From Strix aluco (Eukaryota; Chordata; Aves; Strigiformes; Strigidae), in contig NC_133931.1 in assembly GCF_031877795.1 (NCBI RefSeq), positions 24,240,264-24,304,263 of the forward strand: DNA of 64,000 nt. The letters run 5' to 3'. How positions within the stretch are numbered: position 1 is the first letter of the stretch; each line of letters starts with the position of its first letter. Of this stretch, positions 41,078 through 52,293 are shown piece by piece. The notes under the pieces are model-generated. The model did no database searches. It saw only the letters and a list, made by a program, of their open reading frames with translations, and was not told the origin of the DNA. The position numbers and the translations under genes were made by a program.

Positions 41078-41520
41078 CTACCGCAGCCGGCTGCTCCTCC
41101 CGGGGCACAGCCGAGGCGGCGGCCGCGGCACCTTCACGGAGACATTAGATCCACAGCGCGGGCGCTCAGCGGGGCCGGGGCCCGGCGGCGGCCGGCATGG
41201 TGCGGAGGGCTGGGCGGCGGCTGGGAGCTCTGGCTGCGGCCGTCCCGGGGCCCCCGGCATAGACCGCCGCCACCCGCCCGCAGCCTCCCGCCTTCGACCC
41301 CGGCGAGTCTCGGCGCGAGTCTGAGCCGCCCCCTGCCCGGTCCATCACATTTCAGCGGTGAGTGGCGTGGAGCGCTGTCCCCGCCCGCCCGCCGCCGCCG
41401 CCGGCCCACCCCGCGGCGCGCACAGCCCCGCGCTCGGGGCCGCGCCGCTCCGCCCCGACGGGACGGGACCGCCCCCGGCCCGGCCCGGCCCGGCCCGCCC
41501 CGCCGCGCCGGCCCCACTGT
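41078..41520 (-). other. OSR2: Predicted OSR2 non-coding exon 1
   Basis: A strong donor, GCGGTAG|GTAAGCG, ends the exon at 41078. A TTTAAAA box about 30 nt upstream of 41520 suggests the start site. The resulting OSR2 transcription unit of about 6.3 kb is similar in size to the mammalian gene as I recall it. The exon holds a (CCCGG)n run and several upstream ORFs, one of which (ATG at 41260) runs 60 codons in the main frame and ends in TAG at 41080-41078. A weaker alternative donor (GGGCAG|GTAGAG) ends at 40560. No transcript evidence is available. Confidence 0.45.
41474..41497. repeat. (CCCGG)n repeat in predicted OSR2 exon 1
   Basis: Almost five CCCGG units. On the OSR2 strand it reads as repeated GGGCC, in the predicted 5' UTR close to the start site. 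Confidence 0.85.
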
Positions 41521-41560
41521 TTACTTGTGTTTGGGTAGCAACTGGGTTTTAAAGGGGCAG
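41518..41560 (-). promoter_or_regulatory. OSR2: Candidate OSR2 core promoter
   Basis: On the minus strand a TTTAAAA element lies at 41553-41547 within an otherwise CpG-rich stretch, followed by a GTAAACA forkhead-type site at 41524-41518 where the start of transcription would be expected. It lies upstream of the best donor site. Motif matches this short occur by chance, so the call rests mainly on position. Confidence 0.4.
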
Positions 41561-42263
41561 GACGCCCCCCGCCACCACCCCCCACCACCCCTCCCCCCCG
41601 CGTCACCTAAGGTGACTTTTCCCTCCGAGAGCGGCCCGCCGCCCCGCTGCCGGCCGCGGCCGCGGGGATTTGCGCGCTCCCTGCGCCCCAAGCGCCCGCC
41701 GTGCCCCGGCCAGCGCGACACACGCGGCTTGACTTGCTTAAATACCTAAAAGAGATCCCCCAAATCCAGACCGTGGGGGTTTTGCGGGCGCCCACCCCTC
41801 CGAGGGGACCTGCAGGTGCAGGTGACGCTCACGTCCGAAGGGCTCCGTGGCCGTCGCGTCTGGTCGCCCCATGGCCCGACACTTCAGCCATTCCGCTCTG
41901 CCCTTTAACTGAGATTTAGGCGCCTAAAGGCAGATTCAAAGGAGAACCTATGCGGAGGTATCCCCGTGCGTGGTGACTAAGCACACAATCCCTACCTGGA
42001 ACGGGCAAATAGTTTCGAGAGCAGTTTCGATTTATTACCGGGGAATTTACTGCTAAATGGGGCCTCTGTGACCCTCTTCAAATTTCTTGATTAAAGCACT
42101 GTCTTCATTTTCGTCGTTCGCTGCAACACGATTAGTTGCATACAGCGAATTTGGGTTGAATTTTTATCTGTAACGTTATCTTGTTCTGTGAATTACTTAA
42201 ATCACATGCTTGGGGAATTTATTGTATAATCTGGGCTGGAGATTGGGGGTAGGCTTTGAGAAG

Positions 42264-42272
42264 TATAAAAAG
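42264..42272 (+). promoter_or_regulatory. Candidate divergent TATA box
   Basis: TATAAAAAG on the plus strand, in the AT-rich gap between the two CpG blocks, about 750 bp upstream of and divergent from the predicted OSR2 start. It could drive a non-coding divergent transcript. It may equally be a chance match in AT-rich DNA. Confidence 0.2.
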
Positions 42273-43011
42273 ATATCAGAAGAAATGGCATTTAAAACCA
42301 GCTTTGAAAAACTTTCTAGGTAGAGTCTGTATCGGTTCATTCGAGCCCGAGGAAGACAAGAGGACACAAGTGACGTCTGCGTCCGGATTTTTTTCTCCTT
42401 TTAGTATATAGGAGAAAAAAAAAATTAATCAAGGAGGGGGAATAGGAGTTGGCAGAGGAAGGTTTGGAGGTGTCCCCTCGCAGGACAGCGCAGCAGAGGC
42501 TGGCGCTCGTTGGAGCCCGCGGCTGCCGCCGGCCGCCGAGCGCTCGGGCTGTTTTTCGTTTCTTTTCACAAAGTCCTGTTTCGAAAATGCCCTATTTTAA
42601 ATCTCAGTAACCCCAAATAAATAGTATTTCTTCTCTTGAGCAGTGAGGACACCGAGGTTCATAGTTCCGGGGGAAGGAGCGATTCCCCCGGGCCGGGGGT
42701 GAGGCGGGTGCGGGCGGCGACGGGAGCCTGCGCGGGGCGAGGGCTGGGCGGCCGCGGCCGGGCTGGGGGGCTCCGGCACGACGCGGCGGGGGGAGCCGCA
42801 CGCCCCCGTTGTTTTGCTTTCTCGAGCGAGGCCGCTTGCTTCGGGAACGAAGCGGAAAGGGGACTCTAGAGTCGCATTTTTCGTCCCGCACTGCTGTTTT
42901 GCGGACGCCAAGGAGGATCTCCCCGGACACAAGGATTCGAGGGGGGGTGTTTTGGGAGAACCGTCATTTTTTACCCTTTACAGCAATGAAAAATAAGTCG
43001 AACTTGGGGAT

Positions 43012-43071
43012 GGGGGGGGGGGGGGAGGAAAACAACCCACAATCAAAACCACATAACACACCCCCCCCCCC
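43012..43071. repeat. G14 ... C11 inverted homopolymer pair
   Basis: A run of 14 G (43012-43025) is followed 35 bp later by 11 C (43061-43071), so the two can pair as a hairpin or form G-quadruplex/i-motif on opposite strands. Confidence 0.9.
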
Positions 43072-44235
43072 AAAACAAGAACTACCTCCCCAAAACCCAA
43101 ACGGACCAGGCAACGAAAAAGCCCTGGAGCAGAGGGAAGTGGGGAGGGGCACGGAGCGGGCAGAGCCGCTGCCCGCGCTCTTTGCTCCCCGGCCGCCCGC
43201 GGTACGTTTCGCCACCGGGCAGAGCCGCGCTCTCCCGGTGCCGGCAGCGCGGCGGCAGCCCCGCAGGTCTGCGCTGCCAGGAGCGCCCGGTGACCCCGGC
43301 CCGGCCCGGCCAGCAGGTGCGCGGCGAGAGCTGGCGGCGAGACCCGCCGGTACCGCCGGTACCGCCCGGCGCCTCCGCACCCGCCGGAGCTCGGGCTCGC
43401 TCGGCCGTCGAGGGGCTCCGCGGCAGCGGGCGCCCGTCGAGCAGGGGTGACACCACAGGGGGCACAGGCCGCCGGGTCCCGCCGGAGCCTCGCGCTTCCG
43501 CGTCCACCCCGGGCGGGCCCCTCCCGCCCCCACGGGCCTCCCTCCGCCGCCCGGTGCGCGGGCCGCCACCGACGGACACCCCGCGGCCTGCGGGGCACGG
43601 GCGCTCCCGGGCGGGGCAGGTGCCGCGCTCCGCTTCGGCGGATCCCGCCGCCGCTGTGCCCTGGAGGGGCGAGGGGCAGGGCCGGGGGGCGCGGAGCGGC
43701 ACGGAGCGGCGCGGGGGGGGCGGGGGGCGCCCCGAGCCCCGCGACAGGCGGCAGCGGCGGCCCGCGGTGTTGCAGCGCCCCCTGGAGGCCGGCGCGGCGC
43801 CCTGCCCGCTCCGCCGCCGCCGGCGGCCCCGGCCCGCTCGGGGCGCGTTGGGGCGGGCGGCCCGGCGGCACCCGGCGCGGAGCTCTCCCCGCGCCACCCG
43901 GGAGGTGGGGGCCGCGCTGCCCCGAGGAGCGGGGGGGAGGCGGCGGAGCTTTCCGCGGGCGCCCGAGCGCGCACCCCGCGCCGCCGGCTCCCATCCGCGC
44001 GTCCCGCCGGTGCCGACACCGCCGCGGTCATCTCAGCCTTCCCCCGCTCTCTCTTCAACACCCCCTCTCCCCCAAAAAAGTACATCCAGAGCGCTGGACT
44101 CCGTCCAGGGGAGCAGGGAGGCAGGCAGTGTTTGTTCGCGCTGCGAGGAACAGATTAAGGCAGCCCTTCCGCTGGCAGCGCAGCTTGCGGCAAACCTTGA
44201 CCACTCGCCCCGTCCTGAGCACAAAACCGCACCGG

Positions 44236-44306
44236 AACACACACACGCACACACACACACACGCACACACAAACACACACGTGCGCACACACACGCACAC
44301 ACACGC
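44236..44306. repeat. Compound (CA)n microsatellite
   Basis: CA units interrupted by CG and AA changes (CGCA, CAAACA, GTGCGCA) within the CpG block upstream of OSR2. They create long Thr/His or Val/Cys open frames that are not genes. Confidence 0.95.
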
Positions 44307-47300
44307 AATGAGGCCCCGCGGCTCGGCTCGGCGGCCCCTCCCGCGGAGCACCGTGCGCGGGCGCGGTGCGCGATGCACGCACGAAGCGGCTCGGACCTTG
44401 GCAAACCGGCGCTGTCAGGAGCGGGCGGCTGCGGGACTCACCCCCGCTACAACGAACGGGGCAAAATCCTCAGTGGGAGCCGGGGGTGCGCCCGCAGCCA
44501 GCGCCGGGAGGGGCGGCCGGCAGCGGGGTCGGCGCGGCCGGTGTTGCCGTAGCACCGACCCGCGGGGGTACCTGGGCCGGCTCCGGCTCGGACGGGGCCC
44601 CTCAGAAGGGGCCGGGAGCAGAGTCCCGCACAGGGCGCCCCGACGGCTCCCGCCGGCCGCCGGCTCGGGGAGCGCTGCCGCTGCGCGCAGGGCAGAGGTG
44701 CCGCTCGTCAGCGAGCGCGCCCGCGGACTCGGGCCCAGCCCCGGGCTGCCGCCCGCCGACGGACAGACCGGTGCTGCAAACGGCTCGGGCTGCACACCGA
44801 GGACTTACTTAAATCTTTTTTAATTTTTATTTTTTTAAGGAAAACAGTGACCGCCCGTCGATCTGGCACCTGATTCCCGCTGGTGTTTCTTGGTGACTAA
44901 ATCATCACCTACTTCACTCAGATTTATTGGGGTGGGATTTTTTGTTTTGTTTTTAATGTGCCAGTGGGGAAATGCCAAGGTTTGACAAGCGGGCGTAGGC
45001 GGCCGGAGGCGAGGCAGGCTCCGGGGGACACCGCCGAGGCAAGTCCCGCTCCGCATCTCCCTTTCCCCCGCTCAGAATCGGATCCCCGTAAAACATCGCC
45101 GCGACCAATTTCCATAAAAGAAGAAAGCAATTAAGCACACAACGACCTCAGCGGTCTGGGTCTCGCCCGCGTCTCCCACGGGCGCGCAAACCCCGCCACC
45201 CCCTCGCTCGCAGCACCTGCCCGCGGTCCCCGGCCGCGGGGCTGCCCCGGGGCAGCGGGGAGCGGGGCGAGCCCCTGCCCGCGGCACCGCCGGCTGCCCG
45301 CCCCGACACCTCCCCGGCGGGCAGCACCACGGCAGCCAGCCCGGCGGGCGCCCCCTCCCCGCCTTCCCCTCGGTAGGGAGCACCGAGCCCCAGGGCAGCT
45401 TCTGCTCTTCAGCCGCCGTGCCACGGCTACCCCGCTCCCGGGAGCTCCCGGCCCCACGGCGGGACACGGCGGGCCTCACGGGCGCACCGGGAGAAGCGCC
45501 AACCCCCCCTTGGCCGAGGCCAGCTTTGCCGTTTGCGCGGCGGTGGGGACCCCCTCGTCCCGCGGAACTTGCGCGCTGTGCCGCGGTGCAATTGCGCGGT
45601 GCGGATGGAGCGAGGGAGGATGCGGCGACGGCTGCCGGCACCGCGGGGACCGGGGCGAGGACACCGCCCGCTGCGGTGCTGTCTCCTTGCCCCGACGGCG
45701 GGCTCCGGGCCCGGGAGAGCCGGGGCGGCCGCGGGGGCCTCTGTGGGCCGAAGGGTCGGTGGCGGGGGCCGCTGAGGGGCCGCCCTGCCCCGGCCCGAGG
45801 GCGGCGATGCCCGTCTCCCGCCGGGAGAAGCTCGCTCCCTGCAGGCGTCCTGCCCCGGGGCGAGCCCACCCAGCGCAGCCCAAAGCCGGCGGCTTTCTCC
45901 CGCTCATCCCGGCCTGCCGCCTGCTGACCTCCTCGGGGAAGGCGGGGAGAAAAGCCCTCGATAAACGGACTTCTCTAGCCTAAAGCAGTCCTTCCCCCGC
46001 CATCGGCCACGAGATGTTTTTGTGGTGCCTGAAATGAGCAGCTGTCAAGACATGAAGAAATACAACGTGCCGTACCTTATTAGAGTTTGGTTTAAGCAAC
46101 CCTTTGGCTAAAGCCCTTCCTGCCGTCAGCGCTGAAACACTGAGCAGGGCTGTTGCCTACAGGCAGGGCTGGAAGCGCAGACACCCATCGCACACGAGTG
46201 GGCCCCTTTCCCACCGCTCCGTACCTCGCCGCCCCCCCGAGCAGAGGGTCCCCAGGCTGGCAGGCTTTGCTCCCTCTCCGGTGGCGGTATTTTACCTCTC
46301 TTGGCAGACGTGCCAAGTGACAGCCCGCACGGGCTGGTGAGCTCCGCTCCTGGGGAAAAGGGGGTCTCAGGCACTGCTGAAGTTCTGCAGCTGCCTCAGG
46401 CTGGAGGGATCATGAAGTTTGCAATGTCTGAGCCAACTGTTAGGGGGAAAATCTAAGAGAGATATTGTATAAAAGCAATAAATCGGTTTAAGAAACGCAG
46501 TTGTACACTTGGTTGCATGCCTCTAACTCACCTAGGACATGAGAACTCCAAGGCAGCAGAGAGCGGGGCCCATACATCTTGTCCTGTGACGTATATTAAA
46601 TAACTCCATTTCCTTTTAAGAACTTTCTATATCCCAGTGAATAACCTGATTTTCACAAATAAAATTAATACTATAGGGTGAAAGTCAGCAAACAACAGAA
46701 AAGCTCAGAGGGCTTTTTCCAGTTGTAAACATGCAGAATCCATATGGTCATTAGATACATCTGTGGGTTAAGCACTGATTTGTTTATGCAAGCCTGATGC
46801 TTACGATACTCTTAAACTGGGACTACTCTGTCGAATATATGTACACTGTAATCCCCTTTTACCTACCCTCTGCATGTATGTTTCCTGATTTCAGTATGCA
46901 TTCTCGATGTGTAAACTGTGGCGAAGGGTATGTTATAAACCAGGATACTACAGAGCATTTCAGATATTTCCAGAGCATTACAAGCACGGTGCAAGCATAT
47001 GCAAATCATCACTTACAGATGTGCACAATGTCTGTATTAATCTCTGCGTGTTTTTCCAGTTGTTTGTGGCATCTAATTCAAAGAAAAGGACAATAATGGA
47101 TATTACGAAAAAGTACCAATTGTTCCCAGGCAGACTTGCCCCTAGAATCTCCAGACAAATATTACTGATGAAACCCTGCACTTCTTAATAAAATCAAGGT
47201 CTTTTGAAATTAAGATGTTGAAGATTCCTGAAATACAAGGAAGTCGAGGGCAAACTTACCATGGTAAGGCATGTGAAAACTCTTAAAGGCACTGCCAAGG

Positions 47301-47329
47301 CTGAATACTACCCTGTATCTCTATTGGGT

Positions 47330-47485
47330 ATTATCCAAAAAAGCACTTAAGTGCATGCTTAAGTTCATCACTACCCAGGGCAGTACCTAAGCAGGTGCTT
47401 CAATTTCTTTATATGCCAAAGTCACCTGCTGGATGTGTGTTTTACCATTGGTTTAAAAGATCTCCTGAATCAGGGCCATTATTTT
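47330..47485. repeat. Worn interspersed repeat with AAGCACTTAAG motif
   Basis: AAGCACTTAAGTGCATGCTTAAGTT (47342-47366) and, about 110 bp on, CTGAATCAGGGCC resemble a palindromic repeat widespread in sauropsid genomes. The middle is degraded. Confidence 0.35.
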
Positions 47486-48000
47486 CAGATTGCCTCCTGA
47501 AAATAAACAAATGAATAAAAGCTTATAAAAAAACCCAAAGCAGTTACCATTCTAGGCAAGATTTTTCATTGTGCCTGCTTTTGTGCCCTTTTCCATGAGT
47601 TAAGTTGTTGGCACTCAGTTGTCTGTTATGTTGTTTCTGCCTTAAATGCTGGTGTTTCCCTCAGCTTCTCGTGCTGCCACCTCATAGCACCACTGTGTGC
47701 ACCATCCTGTTGGGTGAAAGGACAGTTGCTCCATCACGAAGTTTGTGGATGTGATGCTGATTGATACACCTTGGAGATTTTTCAGAGCAGAACAGTTTGG
47801 ATCTAGCTTGTGGCATGGGAGAAGGAGCCCTTGTTCTCCATGAACTCTCCATAGCCACTGTGGATCAGGGCAAGATCACTCTGGAGTACAGAAAGCCTGC
47901 ACAGTCAAAGCAACAGCTGGCAACAGGAACAGATCAGTTCAAGAATATGAGCTGGGCAGGGACTAGTCAGAAGACTTTCTGGTAAAGAATATTCTTCTAT

Positions 48001-48049
48001 TTCTCTTCCCCTTCCTTCTTCCCCTTCCTTCTTCCCCTTCCCCTTCCCC
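48001..48049. repeat. Polypyrimidine CTTCCCCTTC repeat
   Basis: Imperfect CTTCC/CTTCCCC units on the plus strand. A mirror-symmetric pyrimidine run of this kind can form triplex DNA. Confidence 0.9.
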
Positions 48050-51000
48050 GTCATGGCAGACAGTCTCTGGTCTCTGGGTATCATGAGCCAGCAACAGACA
48101 CAAAGCATGTAAACCCAGGACAAATCTGAGTTGGAATCCAGCAGTGGATTTCCACCTTCTTTGCTCACAGACTCCTGTTTTTGGTTCCTGTGGTGATACA
48201 GGTCCCTGGCATTCCACTTGCTCTCCTTAGTTCCCTCTCACAGACCCTGCAGAAGCATTTGAGGGACCTACACAAGCCGGTAAATAGTAGGATGAAAACT
48301 AGTGAATGGATGTTTCCCCTGTTTTGTCCATACTAGAGGGCACGGTCCATCTCATAAAGAATATCAATGAGTATTACAATCTGCCTTGTTTGCATTAACT
48401 ATTTGACCTGCTCACCCTTGATAGGCTGGTGAAAATTATTAGTTGGTTATGCTATTCTTTCAAATGCCCCTTTGGGAACTGTTTCCAGGAAAAATGCAAA
48501 TCCTATTCATTTCAGCACCAGAACCCATTTTCTCACCAGAGAAGTGCTGAAAGCTGAGGACCTTACACTGCAGCAGAAACAGAACTGGCTCAAGGCCTCT
48601 TATTTTCAGCTTTTCAGATCAGTGAATAGGGGAAAGAAGATACTGTCAGCCACACTACAAACTTTCTGATGATTACTGGTTGGTCAAATGCAACCAGGAG
48701 ATTTTGAATTTCACTGTTGCCATGAGTCTGCCTGTCTCTGAACTGCTGGACGGAGCCCAGCTGCGCAGGTACAACACTGCTGTTTCGGGAGGCTGGGTGT
48801 GCGTGGACAGGAGCAGCAGAGACCCTGGGACAAGGAGTGCTTTGGAATGGCAACAGTGATGGAAGTGAGGATCAATAGTGTCTGTGAGACCTGGGGCTTT
48901 CAGGGAGCCTAGGACAGTGCCTATGGAGCATTGTGAGGAAGCCTCCATCATTAACAGAAATGCTCAGGATGGAAAAATCAAAGCTGATTATAATAAGTGA
49001 AGAAACGTTTTCTGAATCCAAGAAAGGCCCACAAAAAGATTCATGAAGCCACCTGAAAGGATTCTTGAACAAAATGATCTTGTCCTTGAACTCTTTGTGA
49101 AACCTGAAAATAGAGAAGTCTCCGTGACTTTGGCCAGAGGGCTTTGCCCAGTGTGTCATGGTAAGAATTTCTACTGGAAGAAGCATTAAATAAATATAAT
49201 ACAGTGTGTTTATTTCAGTGGGAGCTGGTATGAGAGTCAGTCGGTGGCCACAGCATCATCCCTGACACTCTTGAGATCTGAAAAGGAGACCACCGATAAA
49301 GGTCATTAGCTAAGGTCAAGCAGGGTCAACCCTGACTTTTCTCCTGTCTCCAAGTAGACAACTCTTGAGCAAATACAAAGCTACAGTTATTGAAGAACTC
49401 TTAAACAACTACAGTAACAAAATACAGTGGAGTCAAAACTGCAGATCTGTTTTATTCAAAGCACAATATTTATAGATGACAGATACTGAAACGCAGCAGA
49501 GCTGGTTTTAAGGACTGTCCCTGTACCTAGATAGTGAAGGCACTCTTGAAAGCATTGTGTCTTTTAAACCACAGCGAGACATAAATTTAAGTTTTTCAGA
49601 AAGAGTATTTTCATTGCTAGAGCTTGGTAATTCCTATGTGCTTGGTAAAGAAGAGTATTAGAAATACTCAACCTTTTGTTAGAGTTACAGGTGGAGCCTG
49701 AAATGCTAAAAGGCTGTTCAAAGCATCACTTAAGTCTGATCTAGTTCAGCATTAGTCTAATGTTATTTTTTCCCCCCTCAGTGGTTTCAAGAAGATATAT
49801 AAAACCAGACCAGAGCTGATGTTTACTTTTACAGCTAATGGTTCCTCAAATCTACAAGAACTTCTAAGGAGTAGATAAAAGCAGCTGCAAAAGTGATCTA
49901 GAAATAAACATCCAGAAGAAAACATAACTGCAATCAAAGTTCCAGCTGTTCTCGTCTTAATTCTTATCAGTATTCTTTTTAATCAGGCGCATTTTGAAGT
50001 CAAAGGCTTCTTTCCAACAGCTTTTGTCCATACATATATATATGTGTAAGTCCCTTGAAATATTACAGAAGTTCTGGTTCACATCAAAATAGTGTACATT
50101 GTCACTGAAATTATTAATTTTCTTTTCCTCATCCCCCATGTTCTCTCTGGGCCCCTCTCTTGCATCTGGCATGTGTACTGATACTCAAGATGACAAATAC
50201 TGATAACTGCGAAGCTGCAATGCTGCATACTTCCATAAGGCAAAGCTTAGCCAAAGTTAGTCATTGATTTATGTCCCATATTCTGTTCAACAGTGCAAGG
50301 GTTTTTTTTCTAATTCCATACCTTTAATCCTTGCCACCTTCAACCCAGTGTGTGTTGAATTTCCATCTTATTGTTGCAGCTGTGTTTCCTAAAATGAAAG
50401 TACGCTTCTTGAAGGCAGTGACACATTCTTAAGTTTATTCACAGATTTAAGTGTTCAGTTGTTCAAAGACGCCTGAACTCATTAAAATGTGATGGTGTGG
50501 GGTTTTTGCCATATTAAATGGTTGATAGCGAGGTTTTAAAAAGCAAATGAGGGATGTTGGGATGACTATTTTTAGTCAGCCCAAATCTGTAGAAAGTGTG
50601 GTAACTTAGGCAGGGATCACAAGCCCAGGGTTTTCTTTAGCAAAGATTATTTACAAAATACACAAGGCGGAAAAAGCTCTCCCACACATAAAAAGCCTTC
50701 TGCAGGTGTACAAATGGAAGGAAACAAACTCTGCACTGTCTATGTACCATGTTACTTAGGATGATTTCATGACCCACAGTAGGAGACGGCCCACAAAGCA
50801 GAATGATTTCAGAAGAATCTATATGCTTACCAAAAGGAGCTGCCAAAGTTAAGTATTTTTATTATGACCTTCACTGTTTTAAGAGAATACCCAGCTTCCC
50901 TGTGCTCTCCCATGGAAAACAGACCAGAGGCAAGGTGCTGTAAATGTTCCTCCAAGAGCTTGCAAGCAAGCCCTCCACGTTACCGTCCCAACTCCTTCAA

Positions 51001-52038
51001 CAGCTGTCTGTGAAGGATTACTCTGGGTAAGCTGGTGAAAAGGACCATACCTTTGCTTCAGCCATCTCAGTTCAAAGTCTGGTGCAGTAACTCAAACCCG
51101 CTTTTATCGTCTTTAAATGCTAAGAGGTTTGTGTTTTCCACCAGAGCAGCTGAGACATGTCCCATTCCAGGAAAAGGCCAAGAAAATAGCTGAGAGCAGT
51201 AACAACTTAAACCCCTGCAAAAAATCTGCCAGAGGACATCTGTCAAAGCCCAAAGAGTTCCAGTTATGTATGATTTCATTTGATCCCAGAGGCTAAATAA
51301 TGTACAGGAAAGATTTAATAATGTTATGCAGATTGGAAATGTAAAAGGAACCAAATACAATGCCAGTTTGAAAAATCTTCATGTGCTCATAGCACTATTA
51401 CTGCTGCACAGTCAGAAAACACAGCTTGAGCAATAGACTATGATAATAAAATTAAAAATTGGAATTTCTAGAATATTTACTCAGGTGAGACTATTTGATT
51501 AGAAAAAGATGACTTAATGTTTTCCCTCTGCCAGGAAATTATCAGTAGAGAGCGCCCCATTCCTGTTTCCGCCACATCAGTTCCATTGCCATGTGAAATA
51601 CTGGTAGTGAAAACGTGGTAACCAAGGATTGCTGCTCACAACATTTCCAAATGCCAGTGCAAAGGAGACTTCAGCTACTAAAAGAACAAAAACGGATGGC
51701 CCTCAGCTATAGCTGCTTGCAAGTTTGAGTTACAACGTCTGACTGAACTAGAACTGCTGAACTACAGGTATAGTCCCTTTTGCCAAGTCACTTCCAGAAA
51801 CAGTAATTTCTGGTGGAGAGGGGAAAGAGGCAGCTGGAAGGGTGGTGTGAACAGCCACCACACGGTCTGCCAAATGGTATCTGTCAAATCTTCTGGTAGC
51901 GTAATGGTCCAATGCCATGTGACACAATTTAACTACTGGCAAAGCAGGGATTATTAAACAGGATTCTTAGCCAAGGATGGCTATGGGCTTCATAATTTAA
52001 AAAACAACCTGAAAGCAGAAGCAAATGGATTCTATCTG

Positions 52039-52293
52039 CTAATATCTAAAAACTTTTGTGCAGCCTCTTACAAAGGAAGCAAGTCTAATGTTTCCTAGAT
52101 TTCTTGAGGCTGGCACTTGTGGTGGTCTTTCTTTGGCTGGTGCTTTTATCTCCCTTGGGATAGCGGTTATAGTTTTAGCAGCTGAAAACTTATGCTCACC
52201 AGTTTTTCTTTCAGTGGAAGGATCTAAGACTTTTCCTTCCAAGGTTGGGTCTTTATTTGCAGGGAGTTCCAGCAGGTTTCTTAGGTTTCTCAT
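52039..52293 (-). pseudogene. Possible coding relic of unknown origin
   Basis: An 84-codon minus-strand frame is rich in Lys, Glu and Pro (for example EGKVLDPSTERKTGEHKF and IPREIKAPAKERPPQVPA), unlike the other chance frames in this AT-rich interval. Upstream on the same strand, another frame at 53604-53281 (107 codons) is also Ser-rich and protein-like, but stops and frame changes separate them. I recognise no family. It may be a degraded retrocopy or simply chance. Confidence 0.15.

Larger units (their letters stand above)
42440..46370. promoter_or_regulatory. Large CpG-rich block upstream of OSR2
   Basis: This is about 3.9 kb of CpG-rich DNA upstream of the predicted OSR2 start, continuous in character with the OSR2 island after a 500-bp AT-rich gap (41.9-42.4 kb). 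It contains open frames of up to 458 codons on overlapping strands and frames, Ala/Arg/Pro/Gly-rich with no recognisable domain, which is expected from composition. Broad islands of this sort are typical of Polycomb-regulated developmental genes. Whether it carries an upstream or antisense transcript cannot be told. Confidence 0.6.

Noticed and set aside
40622-41749. 375-codon plus-strand frame over the OSR2 promoter
   Set aside because: Pro/Arg-rich composition artefact in the CpG island, crossing the predicted exon 1 and promoter.
43182-44823. Open frames of 456 and 458 codons on the plus strand upstream of OSR2
   Set aside because: They overlap in different frames, face a 373-codon frame on the other strand, are Arg/Pro/Ala/Gly-rich and cross a CA microsatellite. 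Long open frames are expected in CpG-rich DNA, and no domain is seen.
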